Of a stretch of DNA of 64,000 nucleotides, positions 8,142-18,008 are shown piece after piece (positions within the stretch are counted from its first letter, which is position 1; each line of letters opens with the position of its first letter). The stretch covers positions 1 to 64,000 of the forward strand of contig JAFEFW010000646.1 of assembly GCA_018240405.1 (NCBI GenBank), read 5' to 3'. The notes under the pieces are model-generated. The model ran no database searches and was not told the origin of the DNA. It saw only the letters and a list, made by a program, of their open reading frames with translations. A program made the translations under genes and the position numbers. This DNA is from Pseudomonadota bacterium (GTDB lineage Bacteria > Pseudomonadota > Alphaproteobacteria > Acetobacterales > Acetobacteraceae).

Positions 8142-9077
8142 ATGGAAGCATTAGCTGTCGTTCTGGATCAGCCCGAATCACTGACGGTCAAGCGGGTTGC
8201 GCTGACTTCCCCTGGTGACGCCGACGTCGTCGTCGACATTGCCTGGAGCGGAATCAGCACGGGCACCGAGCGTCTGCTCTTCCAGGGGCGGATGCCGCCC
8301 TTCCCCGGCATGGGCTATCCGCTGGTGCCCGGCTACGAGTCGGTGGGCACAGTCGTCGCCGCCGGGCCGGCCCACCAGGATCGCATCGGCCAGACGGTCT
8401 TCGTTCCCGGCGCGACCTGCTACGGCGATATCCGCGGGCTGTTCGGCGGCGCTGCCTCCCGCATCGTGCTGCCGTCGGCCCGTGCCCTGACCATCGATCC
8501 GGCCCTGGCGGAGCGGGGCGTGCTGATCGCTCTGGCAGCCACCGCACAGCATGCCATTGCCGGTGACACCCTTCCCGACCTCATCGTCGGCCACGGCGTT
8601 GTCGGCCGGCTGCTTGCCCGGCTGACGATCGCCGCCGGCGGCGCGCCGCCGGTGGTGTGGGAAACCAACCCGGTGCGCATGGACGGCGCGCAGGGCTATG
8701 ACGTGGTCCACCCCGACCAGGACAAGCGCGCCGGCTATCGCTGCATCTGCGATGCCTCGGGCGACGCCAACATCCTGGATACACTTGTCATGCGCCTCGC
8801 CGCCGGCGGGGAGATCGTGCTGGCCGGATTCTATGCCGACCGGCTGTCCTTCTCCTTCCCGATGGCCTTCATGCGCGAGGCGCGCTTCCGCATCGCGGCG
8901 CAATGGCAACCAGCCGACCTGGCGACGGTCCGCCAGCGCATTGATGACGGCAGCCTCTCGCTCGACGGGCTGATCACCCACCGCATGGACGCGATGGACG
9001 CGCAAGACGCCTATCGCACCGCGTTCGGCGAGCCCGCCTGCCTGAAGATGATTTTAGACTGGAGAAGCAACGCATGA
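8142..9077 (+). CDS. bchC: 2-desacetyl-2-hydroxyethyl bacteriochlorophyllide a dehydrogenase BchC
   Basis: Oxidises the C-3 hydroxyethyl group to the acetyl group of bacteriochlorophyllide a. The 311-aa protein has a medium-chain dehydrogenase-like fold: the N-terminal domain contains SGISTGTERLLFQG and GYPLVPGYESVG, and the later half has a cofactor-binding region (DLIVGHGVVGRLLA). The ATG at 8142 is chosen because GAGGAGG sits about 9 nt upstream. Its stop overlaps the bchX start (ATGA). First gene of bchCXYZ-pufBALMC. Confidence 0.94.
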   Translation: MEALAVVLDQPESLTVKRVALTSPGDADVVVDIAWSGISTGTERLLFQGRMPPFPGMGYPLVPGYESVGTVVAAGPAHQDRIGQTVFVPGATCYGDIRGLFGGAASRIVLPSARALTIDPALAERGVLIALAATAQHAIAGDTLPDLIVGHGVVGRLLARLTIAAGGAPPVVWETNPVRMDGAQGYDVVHPDQDKRAGYRCICDASGDANILDTLVMRLAAGGEIVLAGFYADRLSFSFPMAFMREARFRIAAQWQPADLATVRQRIDDGSLSLDGLITHRMDAMDAQDAYRTAFGEPACLKMILDWRSNA

Positions 9078-10066
9078 ACGCACCCTTCGACGCGAAACTG
9101 AGCCAGCTCCGCGCCGAGGCGGCGATCGAACCGGATGCGCCAGCCACCGGGCCGGTGAAGAAGGAAACCCAGATCGTTGCCATCTACGGCAAGGGCGGCA
9201 TCGGCAAGAGTTTCACGCTCGCCAACCTGTCCTACATGATGGCGCAGCAGGGCAAGCGCGTGCTGCTGATCGGCTGCGATCCAAAAAGCGACACGACGTC
9301 GCTGCTGTTCGGCGGCAAGTCCTGCCCGACGATCATCGAGACCTCGTCGAAGAAGAAGCTGGCCGGCGAGCAGGTGAAGATCGGCGATGTCTGCTTCAAG
9401 CGCGACGGCGTCTTTGCCATGGAACTCGGCGGTCCTGAAGTCGGCCGCGGCTGCGGCGGGCGCGGCATCATCCATGGCTTCGAGCTGCTGGAAAAGCTGG
9501 GCTTCCACGAGTGGGGTTTCGACTACGTTCTGCTGGACTTCCTCGGCGACGTGGTGTGCGGCGGCTTCGGCCTGCCGATCGCCCGCGACATGTGCCAGAA
9601 GGTGATCGTCGTCGGCTCCAACGACCTGCAATCGCTGTATGTGGCGAACAATGTGTGTTCGGCAGTGGAATATTTCCGCAAGCTGGGCGGCAATGTCGGC
9701 GTTGCCGGCATGGTGATCAACAAGGACGACGGCACCGGCGAAGCGCAGGCGTTTGCAAAGTCGGTCGGCATCCCGGTCCTCGAGGCGATTCCCGCGGATG
9801 AGGATATCCGCCGCAAGAGCGCCAACTATGAAATCATCGGCAAGCCAGGCGGGCGCTGGGCCTCGATCTTCGAGTCGCTCGCCACCGCCGTTGCCGAAGC
9901 GCCGCCGATCCGCCCTGCCCCGCTGTCGCAGGATGCGCTGCTGGGTCTGTTCTCCGGCGATACGGTCGGCCGCGACGTCATTCTGGAACCGGCGACGCTG
10001 GAGGATATGTGCGCCGCGACGATCCTGGAGAAGCCGTCGCTCGAAGTGATCTACGAGGGTTCCTGA
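9074..10066 (+). CDS. bchX: chlorophyllide a reductase iron protein BchX
   Basis: NifH-like ATP-dependent reductase that passes electrons to BchYZ, which reduces ring B of chlorophyllide. The 330-aa protein has the P-loop [17 protein letters not shown] near residue 40 and the switch regions GCDPKSDTTS and [16 protein letters not shown]. The cluster-bridging cysteines are in GRGCGGRG and DVVCGGF. Starts in a 4-nt overlap with bchC; bchY follows with no gap. Confidence 0.96.
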   Translation: MNAPFDAKLSQLRAEAAIEPDAPATGPVKKETQIVAIYGKGGIGKSFTLANLSYMMAQQGKRVLLIGCDPKSDTTSLLFGGKSCPTIIETSSKKKLAGEQVKIGDVCFKRDGVFAMELGGPEVGRGCGGRGIIHGFELLEKLGFHEWGFDYVLLDFLGDVVCGGFGLPIARDMCQKVIVVGSNDLQSLYVANNVCSAVEYFRKLGGNVGVAGMVINKDDGTGEAQAFAKSVGIPVLEAIPADEDIRRKSANYEIIGKPGGRWASIFESLATAVAEAPPIRPAPLSQDALLGLFSGDTVGRDVILEPATLEDMCAATILEKPSLEVIYEGS

Positions 10067-10067
10067 C

Positions 10068-11600
10068 GTGGACGGTTCGATAGCACCCACACCCGTGGCG
10101 GTCGACACAGGCCAGACGCCTGCCCTCGCCGACGCCTCCTGCCACGGCGGCCGCGAAACGATGCTGGACGCGGCCCGAGCGGCGGGGAAGAGCGAGTCGC
10201 TTGACCGGCTGTTGGCCGATTATCCACGTGGGCCGCACGACCAGCCGCAATCGATGTGCCCGGCGTTCGGTTCGCTGCGTGTCGGGCTGCGCATGCGGCG
10301 CACCGCAACGATCCTGTCCGGATCGGCCTGCTGCGTCTACGGACTGACCTTCACGTCCCACTTCTATGGCGCAAAGCGAAGCGTCGGCTACGTGCCGTTC
10401 AACTCGGAAACCCTCGTCCGCGGACAGCTCTACGAGGACATCCGCGACGCCGTCTACAAGATGGCCAAGCCCGAGGACTACGACGCGGTCGTCGTCATCA
10501 ACCTGTGCGTTCCGACGGCGTCCGGCGTGCCGCTCGACCGGCTGCCAAGAGCCATCGACGGCGTTCGTATCATCGGTATCGACGTCCCGGGCTTCGGCGT
10601 GCCGACCCATGCGGAAGCCAAGGACGTGCTGGCGGGCGCCATGCTGCGCTACGCGCGGCAGGAAGCCGAAGCCGGCCCCGTGGCTCGCCCGCGCACCCAG
10701 GCCGACCTCCCCACTATCACGCTGGTCGGTGAACTCTTTCCGGTCGATCCGATCGGCGTTGGCGCCATGCTCGCGCCGATGGGCCTTGCCGTCGGTCCGC
10801 AGATTCCCTCGCGCGAATGGCGCGATCTGTATGGCGCGCTGGATTGCGAGGCCGTTGCCGCGGTGCATCCGTTCTACACCGCGTCGCTGCGCGAATTTGC
10901 CGCCGCCGGCCGCCCGATCGTCGGCTCCGCCCCCGTCGGCCATGACGGCACCGCTGCCTGGCTCGACGCGATCGGCAAGGCCGCGAACGTTTCATTCGAC
11001 AAGATCGACGCCGCGAAAGCGAAATTCCTGCCGGCGATCAAGGGCGCCCTGGCCGCCAATCCCATCAGCGCCCGCGTCACGGTCTCCGGCTACGAAGGCT
11101 CCGAACTGCTGGTCGCCCGCCTGCTGATCGAAGCGGGTGCCGACGTGCCCTATGTCGGCACCGCCTGCCCCCGTACCGACTGGAGCGCCGCCGATCGCGA
11201 ATGGCTCGAAGCGCGCGGCGTGCACGTGCAATACCGGGCGTCGCTGGAACAGGATGTTGCGGCGATGGAGGAAGTCCGCCCCGATCTCGCCGTCGGCACC
11301 ACGCCCCTGGTGCAGAAGGCCAAGGCTCTCGGCATCCCCGCGCTGTACTTCACCAACATGGTCTCCGCCCGCCCGCTGTTCGGCCCCGCCGGTGCCGGCT
11401 CCCTGGCGCAGATCGTTGCGGCCCAGACGCGCGGACGGGAGCGGTTCGCCCGCATGGTGAGTTTCTTCGACAAGGTCGGCGCCGGCGAAACCGCCGGCTA
11501 CGGCTTCAAGGACGTGCCCAAGGACCCGCCGGGTTCAAAGGAACGCTATCGCAAGATGCGCCTGGCGAAAGCCAAGGCCACAGAAGCGATCGGGAGCTAG
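10068..11600 (+). CDS. bchY: chlorophyllide a reductase subunit BchY
   Basis: NifD/BchN-like catalytic subunit of the chlorophyllide oxidoreductase, 510 aa. Cysteines that would ligate the inter-subunit 4Fe-4S cluster are visible in [11 protein letters not shown] and [12 protein letters not shown]. The remainder shows the repeated Rossmann-like domains typical of nitrogenase-like enzymes. It starts at a GTG just after the bchX stop. Translationally linked with bchX and bchZ. Confidence 0.95.
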   Translation: MDGSIAPTPVAVDTGQTPALADASCHGGRETMLDAARAAGKSESLDRLLADYPRGPHDQPQSMCPAFGSLRVGLRMRRTATILSGSACCVYGLTFTSHFYGAKRSVGYVPFNSETLVRGQLYEDIRDAVYKMAKPEDYDAVVVINLCVPTASGVPLDRLPRAIDGVRIIGIDVPGFGVPTHAEAKDVLAGAMLRYARQEAEAGPVARPRTQADLPTITLVGELFPVDPIGVGAMLAPMGLAVGPQIPSREWRDLYGALDCEAVAAVHPFYTASLREFAAAGRPIVGSAPVGHDGTAAWLDAIGKAANVSFDKIDAAKAKFLPAIKGALAANPISARVTVSGYEGSELLVARLLIEAGADVPYVGTACPRTDWSAADREWLEARGVHVQYRASLEQDVAAMEEVRPDLAVGTTPLVQKAKALGIPALYFTNMVSARPLFGPAGAGSLAQIVAAQTRGRERFARMVSFFDKVGAGETAGYGFKDVPKDPPGSKERYRKMRLAKAKATEAIGS

Positions 11601-11604
11601 CGCC

Positions 11605-13053
11605 ATGCTTGTCATCGATCACGATCGGGCCGGTGGCTACTGGGGCGCAGTCTACGCCTTCACCGCGTTGCGCGGCCTGCGCGTCATCATCGACGGCCCG
11701 GTCGGTTGCGAGAACCTGCCGGTCACCGCGGTGCTGCACTACACGGATGCGCTGCCGCCGCACGAACTGCCCGTTGTGGTCACCGGATTGTCGGAAGAGG
11801 AGCTCTCCCGCAACGGCACCGAGGACGCGATGAAGCGTGCCGCGGCGACGCAGGATCCGGACATGCCCGCGGTCGTCGTCACCGGCAGCATTGCCGAAAT
11901 GATCGGCGGCGGTGTCACACCGGAAGGCTCCAACGTCCAGCGCTTCATTCCGCGCACGATCGACGAGGACCAGTGGCAAGCCGCAGATCGCGCGATCTAC
12001 TGGCTGTGGTCCGAATTCGGCGCCAAACGTACGAAAATCAAACCGCGCCCGCCCCGCAAGGACGGCGAGAAGCCGCGAGTCAATATCATCGGCCCGATCT
12101 ACGGCACCTTCAACATGCCGTCCGACCTGGCTGAAATTCGCCGCCTGATCGAAGGAATCGGCTGCGAAATCAACCTCACCTTCCCGCTCGGCGCGCACAT
12201 CGACGACATCGCGAGCCTCCCCAACGCTGACGTGAATGTCTGTATGTACCGCGAGTTCGGCCGCAAGCTTTGCGAGGAGCTTGACCGTCCGTACCTGCAG
12301 GCGCCGATCGGGCTTTTTTCTACGACAAACTTCCTGCGCACACTGGGCGAACTGGTCGGGGTTGATCCCGAACCGTTCATCGAGCGCGAGAAGCACACCA
12401 CGATCAAGCCGATCTGGGATCTGTGGCGCTCCGTCACACAGGATTTCTTCGCCACTGCCTCCTTCGGGGTGGTTGCGACGGAAACCTACGCCCGCGGCCT
12501 GAAGCGCTTCCTGGAAGACGAGATGGGCGTGCCCTGCGCCTTCGCCTTCTCCCGCACCGCCGGTGTCAAGCCCGACAACCAGGCGGTCCGCGAGGCGATC
12601 CGCGGCAAGAGCGCGCTGGTCACCTTCGGCTCCTACAACGAGCGGATGTACATCGCCGAGGCCGGCAACCGGTCGGTCTATGTGCCCGCATCCTTCCCTG
12701 GTGCGATCATCCGCCGGGCGACGGGCACGCCGTTCATGGGATATGCCGGCGCAACCTATATCATCCAGGAATACTGCAACGCCCTTTTCGACGCCTTGTT
12801 CAACATCCTGCCGCTGGGCACAGACATGGACAAGGTCGAGGCAACACCTTCCAAGATGTCCTCTGCCCTGCCCTGGGACGACGATGCCCAGGCGCTGCTG
12901 GATGATCATCTTGAAACCGAACCGTTCCTGGTCCGGATTTCTGCCGCCAAGCGCCTGCGCGATCGCATCGAGCAGACCGTGCGTCAGGCCGGCGAGGATC
13001 GCGTCACGCCAGCGCGCGTGGCCGGCGCCCTTCAGGAGAGGGTCCTGGCATGA
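11605..13053 (+). CDS. bchZ: chlorophyllide a reductase subunit BchZ
   Basis: NifK/BchB-like partner of BchY, 482 aa. The N-terminal segment [38 protein letters not shown] is characteristic, with the cluster cysteine in GPVGCENLP. Its stop overlaps the start of the small gene in the pufQ position (ATGA). In relatives the main puf promoter often lies inside the 3' part of bchZ; I cannot locate it here. Confidence 0.95.
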   Translation: MLVIDHDRAGGYWGAVYAFTALRGLRVIIDGPVGCENLPVTAVLHYTDALPPHELPVVVTGLSEEELSRNGTEDAMKRAAATQDPDMPAVVVTGSIAEMIGGGVTPEGSNVQRFIPRTIDEDQWQAADRAIYWLWSEFGAKRTKIKPRPPRKDGEKPRVNIIGPIYGTFNMPSDLAEIRRLIEGIGCEINLTFPLGAHIDDIASLPNADVNVCMYREFGRKLCEELDRPYLQAPIGLFSTTNFLRTLGELVGVDPEPFIEREKHTTIKPIWDLWRSVTQDFFATASFGVVATETYARGLKRFLEDEMGVPCAFAFSRTAGVKPDNQAVREAIRGKSALVTFGSYNERMYIAEAGNRSVYVPASFPGAIIRRATGTPFMGYAGATYIIQEYCNALFDALFNILPLGTDMDKVEATPSKMSSALPWDDDAQALLDDHLETEPFLVRISAAKRLRDRIEQTVRQAGEDRVTPARVAGALQERVLA

Positions 13054-13253
13054 ACCGATTTGCCCCTGCCCTGGCGCCTGCAGGCACGGGCAACAATGGA
13101 TTCCGCCTGGAACAACCCGGCGGGATGGGTACCGTGACCCACTATCTCACGGCAATCCCTGTCGCGCGGGTTTGGCGCGACATTGGCCGCAAGGCCATTT
13201 CTGGAGTAAAATCACCATGGCTGCTGAACCAACAACCTCGGCATCGGGGTTGA
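13050..13253 (+). CDS. small unknown protein in the pufQ position
   Basis: 67 aa with no recognised family. It starts in a 4-nt overlap with the bchZ stop and has a strong AGGAGAGGG site 7 nt upstream, so it is probably translated. The 3' end overlaps pufB by 37 nt in another frame. Purple bacteria usually have pufQ here, encoding a one-helix membrane protein. This product has no obvious transmembrane helix; only a short [12 protein letters not shown] stretch loosely recalls the PufQ C-terminal tail. It could be a diverged pufQ remnant or a coupling ORF that helps ribosomes reach pufB. Confidence 0.45.
   Translation: MNRFAPALAPAGTGNNGFRLEQPGGMGTVTHYLTAIPVARVWRDIGRKAISGVKSPWLLNQQPRHRG
13160..13182. 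promoter_or_regulatory. 8-bp inverted repeat upstream of pufB
   Basis: TGTCGCGC pairs perfectly with GCGCGACA across a 7-nt spacer, 35 bp before the pufB start. The right arm continues into CGCGACATTGGCCGC (13176-13190), which resembles the loose RegA/PrrA motif YGCGRCR-N3-GNCGC as I remember it. It could be a regulator site or an mRNA hairpin; it lies inside the small ORF. Confidence 0.4.
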
Positions 13254-13435
13254 CGGAGACGGAAGCGAAGGAATTCCATCAGATCTTCGTCCAGAGCTTC
13301 ATCGTCTTCACGGTCGTCGCGATCGTTGCGCATTTCCTTGCGTGGCAGTGGCGTCCGTGGCTGCCCGCGGTCAACGGGTATTCGCTCAATGACGCCGCGA
13401 CGCTCGCGGGTCACGTGATCTCGAATCTGGTCTAA
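13217..13435 (+). CDS. pufB: LH1 light-harvesting beta polypeptide PufB
   Basis: 72-aa antenna apoprotein with one transmembrane helix. [19 protein letters not shown] is the LH1-beta N-terminal signature, [11 protein letters not shown] carries the pigment-ligating histidine and the end of the helix. After WRPW there is a tail of about 22 residues (LPAVNGYS and onward), longer than in many PufB proteins. No strong ribosome binding site is visible, which fits coupling to the upstream small ORF. pufA follows 11 nt after the stop. Confidence 0.95.
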   Translation: MAAEPTTSASGLTETEAKEFHQIFVQSFIVFTVVAIVAHFLAWQWRPWLPAVNGYSLNDAATLAGHVISNLV

Positions 13436-13446
13436 GGAGAACGAAT

Positions 13447-13632
13447 ATGTGGCGCATTTGGCTCCTGTTCGATCCCCGCCGGATTCTGGTCGCGCTGGGC
13501 GTGTTCCTGTTCGTGCTGGCTCTGCTGATCCACTTCATCCTGCTCAGCACCGACCGCTTCAACTGGCTCGATGGTCCGCGCCGCGCTCCGGTCGCGGCTC
13601 AGAACGCGCCGTTGCCCGCACCCGTGAAGTAA
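13447..13632 (+). CDS. pufA: LH1 light-harvesting alpha polypeptide PufA
   Basis: 61-aa antenna apoprotein. [43 protein letters not shown] is textbook LH1 alpha: W-rich N-terminus, DPRR at the membrane edge, the pigment-ligating histidine in LLIHFILL and the FNWLDG end. A proline/alanine-rich tail follows. Preceded by AAGGAGA. A hairpin separates it from pufL. Confidence 0.96.
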   Translation: MWRIWLLFDPRRILVALGVFLFVLALLIHFILLSTDRFNWLDGPRRAPVAAQNAPLPAPVK

Positions 13633-13650
13633 CCAGCCTTTCCGGGGCGG

Positions 13651-13690
13651 CGGACGAGGCCGTGGGCCCTACCGGGGCCTCGTCCGTTTT
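13651..13690 (+). terminator. strong stem-loop with T-run between pufA and pufL
   Basis: CGGACGAGGCC pairs with GGCCTCGTCCG over a short GC-rich loop, followed by TTTT. Puf operons carry such intercistronic hairpins; they raise pufBA over pufLM transcript by 3'-end protection and partial termination. Confidence 0.8.
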
Positions 13691-13740
13691 CCTCTCTGTT
13701 CGCCTGAGAACTGGCTGACGACTGACTGGAGAACATGGCA

Positions 13741-14568
13741 ATGGCTATGCTCAGTTTTGAGGAAAAATACCGCGTACGCGGAGGCACCCTGATCGGCGGT
13801 GACCTGTTCGACTTCTGGGTAGGGCCGCTGTACGTCGGATTCTTCGGCGTTACGACTCTGTTCTTCGCGTCGCTCGGAACCCTGCTGATCGTCTGGGCGG
13901 CCGCCTTGGGGCCAACCTGGAACATCTGGCGCATCAACATCGCGCCGCCGGACCTGAGCTACGGACTTGGCTTCGCGCCCCTGGCCGAAGGCGGGCTGTG
14001 GCAACTGATCACGATTTGCGCGATCGGCGCCTTCTGCTCATGGGCGCTGCGCCAGGTGGAAATCGCCCGCAAGCTTGGCATGGGGCTGCACGTCCCCTTC
14101 GCCTTCAGCTTCGCCATCCTGGCCTACGTCGTGCTCGTCGTGGTGCGGCCGATCCTGCTGGGCGCCTGGGGGCATGGCTTCCCCTACGGCATCCTCAGCC
14201 ACCTCGATTGGGTGTCGAACACCGGCTACCAGTACCTGCACTTCCACTACAACCCGGCGCATATGCTCGCCATCACCTTCTTCTTCACCAACGCGCTGGC
14301 GCTGGGCATGCACGGATCGCTGATCCTGTCCGCCGCTAACCCGCGCAAGGGGGAGACGGTGAAGTCAGCAGAGCAGGAGAATGCCTATTTCCGCGACGCC
14401 ATCGGTTACTCGATCGGCACGCTTGGCATCCATCGGCTCGGCCTCTTCCTGGCCATTTCGGCCTCGTTCTGGAGCGCCGTGTGCATCCTGATCAGCGGTC
14501 CCTTCTGGAGCCGTGGTTGGCCGGAGTGGTGGAGCTGGTGGCTCAACCTGCCGATCTGGGCCCATTGA
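13741..14568 (+). CDS. pufL: photosynthetic reaction centre L subunit PufL
   Basis: Five-helix membrane subunit that binds half of the special pair and the active-branch pigments; 275 aa. The N-terminus [27 protein letters not shown] and the middle [31 protein letters not shown] (special-pair and iron histidines) are diagnostic. The ATG at 13741 fits the family start (MAMLSFE) and lies about 9 nt behind GGAG; an in-frame ATG at 13735 would add two residues. Confidence 0.96.
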   Translation: MAMLSFEEKYRVRGGTLIGGDLFDFWVGPLYVGFFGVTTLFFASLGTLLIVWAAALGPTWNIWRINIAPPDLSYGLGFAPLAEGGLWQLITICAIGAFCSWALRQVEIARKLGMGLHVPFAFSFAILAYVVLVVVRPILLGAWGHGFPYGILSHLDWVSNTGYQYLHFHYNPAHMLAITFFFTNALALGMHGSLILSAANPRKGETVKSAEQENAYFRDAIGYSIGTLGIHRLGLFLAISASFWSAVCILISGPFWSRGWPEWWSWWLNLPIWAH

Positions 14569-14589
14569 TCGGAGCACGGGGGATATAAA

Positions 14590-15570
14590 ATGGCTGAGTA
14601 CCAAAACATATTCACCCGTGTTCAGGTCCGTGGCCCTGGGCATATGGGTGTTCCGCTGCCACGCGGCAGCTGGAAGCGAACCGGCAAGCCACTCTACTCC
14701 TACCTGCTGGGCCTGATCGGCGATGCGCAGATCGGTCCCATCTACCTGGGGTTCAGCGGCGTTGCGTCTCTGGTCTTTGGTTTCATCGCGATTGAAATCA
14801 TAGGCCTGAACATGTGGGCGTCGGTTGACTGGAGCCCGATCCAGTTCGTCCGCCAACTCTTCTGGCTGGCGCTTGAACCGCCGGCACCGGCCTATGGCCT
14901 GTCCATTCCGCCGCTGGCGGCAGGCGGCTGGTGGCTGATGGCCGGCTTCTTCCTGACCACGTCGATCCTGCTCTGGTGGGTGCGCATGTATCGGCGGGCC
15001 GTCGCGCTGGGCCTTGGCACGCATACGGCCTGGGCCTTTGCGTCGGCCATCTGGCTCTACCTGGTGCTGGGCCTGATCCGCCCGGTGCTGATGGGCAGCT
15101 GGGCGGAAGCCGTGCCGTTCGGCATCTTCCCGCACCTGGATTGGACCGCTGCCTTCTCGATCCGCTACGGAAACCTGTTCTACAACCCGTTCCACATGCT
15201 CTCGATCGCGTTTCTGTACGGCTCCGCCGTGCTGTTCGCGATGCACGCCGGCACCATCCTGGCGGTCAGCCGTTTCGGCGGCGAGCGCGAGGTGGAGCAG
15301 ATCACCGACCGTGGCACTGCGGCAGAACGCGCTCAGTTGTTCTGGCGTTGGACCATGGGCTTCAACGCCACGATGGAATCGTTCCATCGCTGGGGCTGGT
15401 GGTTCGCCGTACTCGTCACGCTGACCGGCGGTATCGGCATCCTGCTGACCGGCACGGTGGTGGACAACTGGTACCTGTGGGGCCTGAAGCACTACATCGT
15501 CGCGCCCTACCCGGACATCTTTGGCACCATCACTGATCCCGCCACTGCGGTCATGGGAGCAGGCAAATGA
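14590..15570 (+). CDS. pufM: photosynthetic reaction centre M subunit PufM
   Basis: Partner of PufL, 326 aa, five helices. Diagnostic segments: [16 protein letters not shown] at the N-terminus, [31 protein letters not shown] (FAMHAGT) for the special-pair and iron histidines, and [14 protein letters not shown]. The C-terminus extends past the last helix, as usual in species that carry PufC. The stop overlaps the pufC start. Confidence 0.96.
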   Translation: MAEYQNIFTRVQVRGPGHMGVPLPRGSWKRTGKPLYSYLLGLIGDAQIGPIYLGFSGVASLVFGFIAIEIIGLNMWASVDWSPIQFVRQLFWLALEPPAPAYGLSIPPLAAGGWWLMAGFFLTTSILLWWVRMYRRAVALGLGTHTAWAFASAIWLYLVLGLIRPVLMGSWAEAVPFGIFPHLDWTAAFSIRYGNLFYNPFHMLSIAFLYGSAVLFAMHAGTILAVSRFGGEREVEQITDRGTAAERAQLFWRWTMGFNATMESFHRWGWWFAVLVTLTGGIGILLTGTVVDNWYLWGLKHYIVAPYPDIFGTITDPATAVMGAGK

Positions 15571-16595
15571 TGAAGTTCGGCTCACAACTCGTCCTCGGCG
15601 CCGGCGCCCTCTTCGCCCTCGCCGTTGGCGCGGTGGTCATCGCCACAAGCGAGCGGCCGCCGATGGAAAGTGTCCAGCGTGGCTACCGCGGCACGGGCAT
15701 GGACCAGATCTACAACCCGCGCTTCCTGGCGAAGACGCGCGAGGCGAACGTTGTACCGGTTTCCATGCCGAAGCTGCCCGACGTGGGTCCGAAAGCTGGC
15801 CAGGTCTACAAGAACGTGCAGGTTCTGAAGGACCAGAGCGTCGGCAACTTCACCCGCCTGATGGCCTCCATGACCAACTGGGTGTCACCGGTGCAGGGCT
15901 GCGCCTACTGCCATGACGTCAATGACATGGCATCGGACAAGCTTTACACGAAGGTAGTGTCGCGGCGGATGCTGCAGATGGTGCAGCACATCAATGCTGA
16001 CTGGAAGACCCACGTGGTCGGTACCGGCGTGACCTGCTATACCTGCCACCGTGGCCAACCGGTTCCGCAGAACATCTGGTTCAAGGATCCCGGTCCACTG
16101 CAGGCCAAGGGCTACGCCCAAGCACCGAATGGACGGAACCACCCGTCGACCATCGCCGGCTACACGGCGCTGGCCAATGATCCGTTCACGCCATTCCTGG
16201 AAGAAGCCAAGGACGTCCGCGTCGCGGCCACAGCGGCTCTGCCGGGAACGACCAACACCTCGATCAAGCAGACCTACTGGACCTATGCGCTGATGTTCCA
16301 CCTGTCGGGGGCATTGGGTGTCAACTGCACCTACTGCCACGACACCCGCTCCTTCGGCGATTGGAGCGGCAGCACCCCGCAGCGTGTGACTGCCTGGTAT
16401 GGCATCCGCATGGCGCGGGACCTGAACGTCAACTACATGGATCCGATGCAGAACGTCTTCCCGCCGGCCCGTCTCGGCCCGCTGGGCGACGCGCCGAAGA
16501 TCAACTGCGCCACCTGCCACCAGGGCGTCTACAAGCCGCTGTTTGGTGCCCAGATGGCCAAGGACTTCCCGGAACTGCAGAAGGTCAGCCAGTAA
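15567..16595 (+). CDS. pufC: reaction-centre tetraheme cytochrome c subunit PufC
   Basis: Periplasmic subunit that re-reduces the oxidised special pair; 342 aa. Four CxxCH sites are visible at about residues 112 (CAYCH), 157 (CYTCH), 254 (CTYCH) and 314 (CATCH). The N-terminus is a hydrophobic segment (residues 8-27) ending in ATSERPP. There is no lipobox cysteine, so it is probably held by an uncleaved signal anchor instead of lipidation. Last gene of the puf operon, with a clear terminator behind it. Its electron donors may be the HiPIPs or the diheme cytochrome nearby. Confidence 0.95.
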   Translation: MMKFGSQLVLGAGALFALAVGAVVIATSERPPMESVQRGYRGTGMDQIYNPRFLAKTREANVVPVSMPKLPDVGPKAGQVYKNVQVLKDQSVGNFTRLMASMTNWVSPVQGCAYCHDVNDMASDKLYTKVVSRRMLQMVQHINADWKTHVVGTGVTCYTCHRGQPVPQNIWFKDPGPLQAKGYAQAPNGRNHPSTIAGYTALANDPFTPFLEEAKDVRVAATAALPGTTNTSIKQTYWTYALMFHLSGALGVNCTYCHDTRSFGDWSGSTPQRVTAWYGIRMARDLNVNYMDPMQNVFPPARLGPLGDAPKINCATCHQGVYKPLFGAQMAKDFPELQKVSQ

Positions 16596-16657
16596 CGCTG
16601 ATCCGACCGGGGCCGAGGACCGCAGCATCCAAGTCCACGGCGACTCCACCCTGCAAG

Positions 16658-16690
16658 CGCGACCGGGTCACCGACCCGGTCGCGTTTATT
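16658..16690 (+). terminator. terminator of the bchCXYZ-puf operon
   Basis: GCGACCGGGT pairs perfectly with ACCCGGTCGC over a 5-nt loop, followed by GTTTATTTT, 63 nt after the pufC stop. Confidence 0.85.
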
Positions 16691-16890
16691 TTGGTAACGT
16701 CCGCTGCCTGGCGGTTGCTTCTCGACAAGACGGCTCCGGGGCAACGGCAGCCGCAGACTGGTACTGGAGGCGCAGAGGCCGACGGGCCTGGCGATCAAGC
16801 GGTGACGCGCGCAGAACGCTCTCCGCACCCGGCATGATGCCAAGGCGATGCCCCCTCATACTGCACCGATGCACAACGCATGCGTAGAGC

Positions 16891-17301
16891 TCAGGCCGGC
16901 CGCCCCTGCCCGAGCATTTGGAGAACCGTGTCGAGCAGCACCTGTGAATTAACGGGCTTGCAGAGTACGGTGGCGTCGCCGCCAATGACCTGCGAGAGCG
17001 GATTCGCGGCACCGTTGTCGGCCAAGCCAGTCAATAGAATGGCCGGAAGCTGCTCGCGGCACTGCCGTGCCCGCTGAATCAATTCCACGCCATCCATGCC
17101 CGGCATGGACAGATCCGAAATGATCAATTCCGTGTCCGGAATCTTCTTCAGCAACGATAGGGCCTCGGCACCGGAATCCGCGATCTGCACGCGATGCCCC
17201 GCGCTCTCCATCAATTCAGCCACGAACGTCAGGAAGTCCGGATCGTCGTCGACAACCAGAAGCTGGTGAGCCGAATCCGGCTCTATTTGCGCGCTTGCCA
17301 T
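16891..17301 (-). CDS. single-domain response regulator (CheY-like receiver)
   Basis: 136 aa consisting only of a receiver domain. Acidic residues LLVVDDDPDF, the phospho-acceptor aspartate in LIISDLSMPGMDG, the conserved Thr region AILLTGLAD and the lysine in VLCKPVN are all present. With no output domain it probably acts through protein contacts or in a phosphorelay. No histidine kinase is nearby, so the partner is unknown. It sits convergent to the puf operon. Confidence 0.88.
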   Translation of the reverse strand: MASAQIEPDSAHQLLVVDDDPDFLTFVAELMESAGHRVQIADSGAEALSLLKKIPDTELIISDLSMPGMDGVELIQRARQCREQLPAILLTGLADNGAANPLSQVIGGDATVLCKPVNSQVLLDTVLQMLGQGRPA

Positions 17302-18008
17302 AATATGTCTCTCTGATCAGCGATTCACCAACCGTCGGTGCATCAGGCTTTCAATGGATTGCAGCGCCCTTCACTAGACGGGCGTCGTCCTGGGTCCGCT
17401 TGATCGCGAACAAGTCGATAATCACATGACCGTGTCGCCAGGCGTTCTGCATCTGTGTCGGGATCGCAGGGCCCTGCCGCCCGCATCGCGGATGATCCTG
17501 CCACCATGGGACGACAACGGCATAATTGGTCAGTCGCATGGGCATCGCCAAGTCATGGCGGCTGTCCCTGCCAACAAAACCGCATAGCCGGCCGTGACAA
17601 CGCCCTGCCGCCACCCCGGCGTGCCGGGCACGTTCATCGCCGGGTGGTGCGGACGCTGCGCACCGGACCCAGTGGCGCCGTCGTCCGGCGCAGCAGGTGC
17701 CGACCCTGGGCGGCGTTGCGAGTGCGGATAGCGACGTCCTCGGGCACGCCTGGACCGGTCGCGACCGGTCCAGGCGCGTCTGGGCGTTCTGGCGCCGCAA
17801 CCGCCGGATGCGCGGCCTGACCGTGAGCTCGACGCGACCGCCGACACCTGCGTGCGAGGTCTCGAAACAGCCGCGGGCAGCCGCCTGTCGTGAATCTTCT
17901 TTCACTTAAGCGACGTGCAAGTGAGGTCTGGCTCTAGCCGAACCGGCGGATATTGGATATCCAGCCGGCGAGGGCGGGGCGTATCCCGCGGAGCGGAGTT
18001 CTGGCGGC
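17302..18008. other. gene-poor stretch without a supportable gene
   Basis: About 700 bp between the receiver gene and the diheme cytochrome. Open frames exist on both strands, but their translations are arginine-rich and low in hydrophobic residues, as expected for chance frames in GC-rich DNA. The one structured element I see is a 30-bp perfect palindrome at 17747-17776. Promoter signals for the cytochrome should lie in the last 100 bp; none is obvious. Confidence 0.5.
17747..17776. repeat. 30-bp perfect palindrome
   Basis: Each arm is CGCCTGGACCGGTCG and the two meet with no spacer, centred between 17761 and 17762. There is no T-run beside it, so it is not a classical terminator. It lies in a stretch with no supportable gene. 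Confidence 0.7.

Noticed and set aside
13050..13253. Calling this gene pufQ outright
   Set aside because: Position and start signals fit, but the transmembrane helix that defines PufQ is missing.
17351..17905. Minus-strand open frame of 184 codons in the gene-poor gap
   Set aside because: No family resemblance, arginine-rich and no convincing ribosome site. The last 60 residues look slightly more protein-like, so a decayed gene cannot be excluded.
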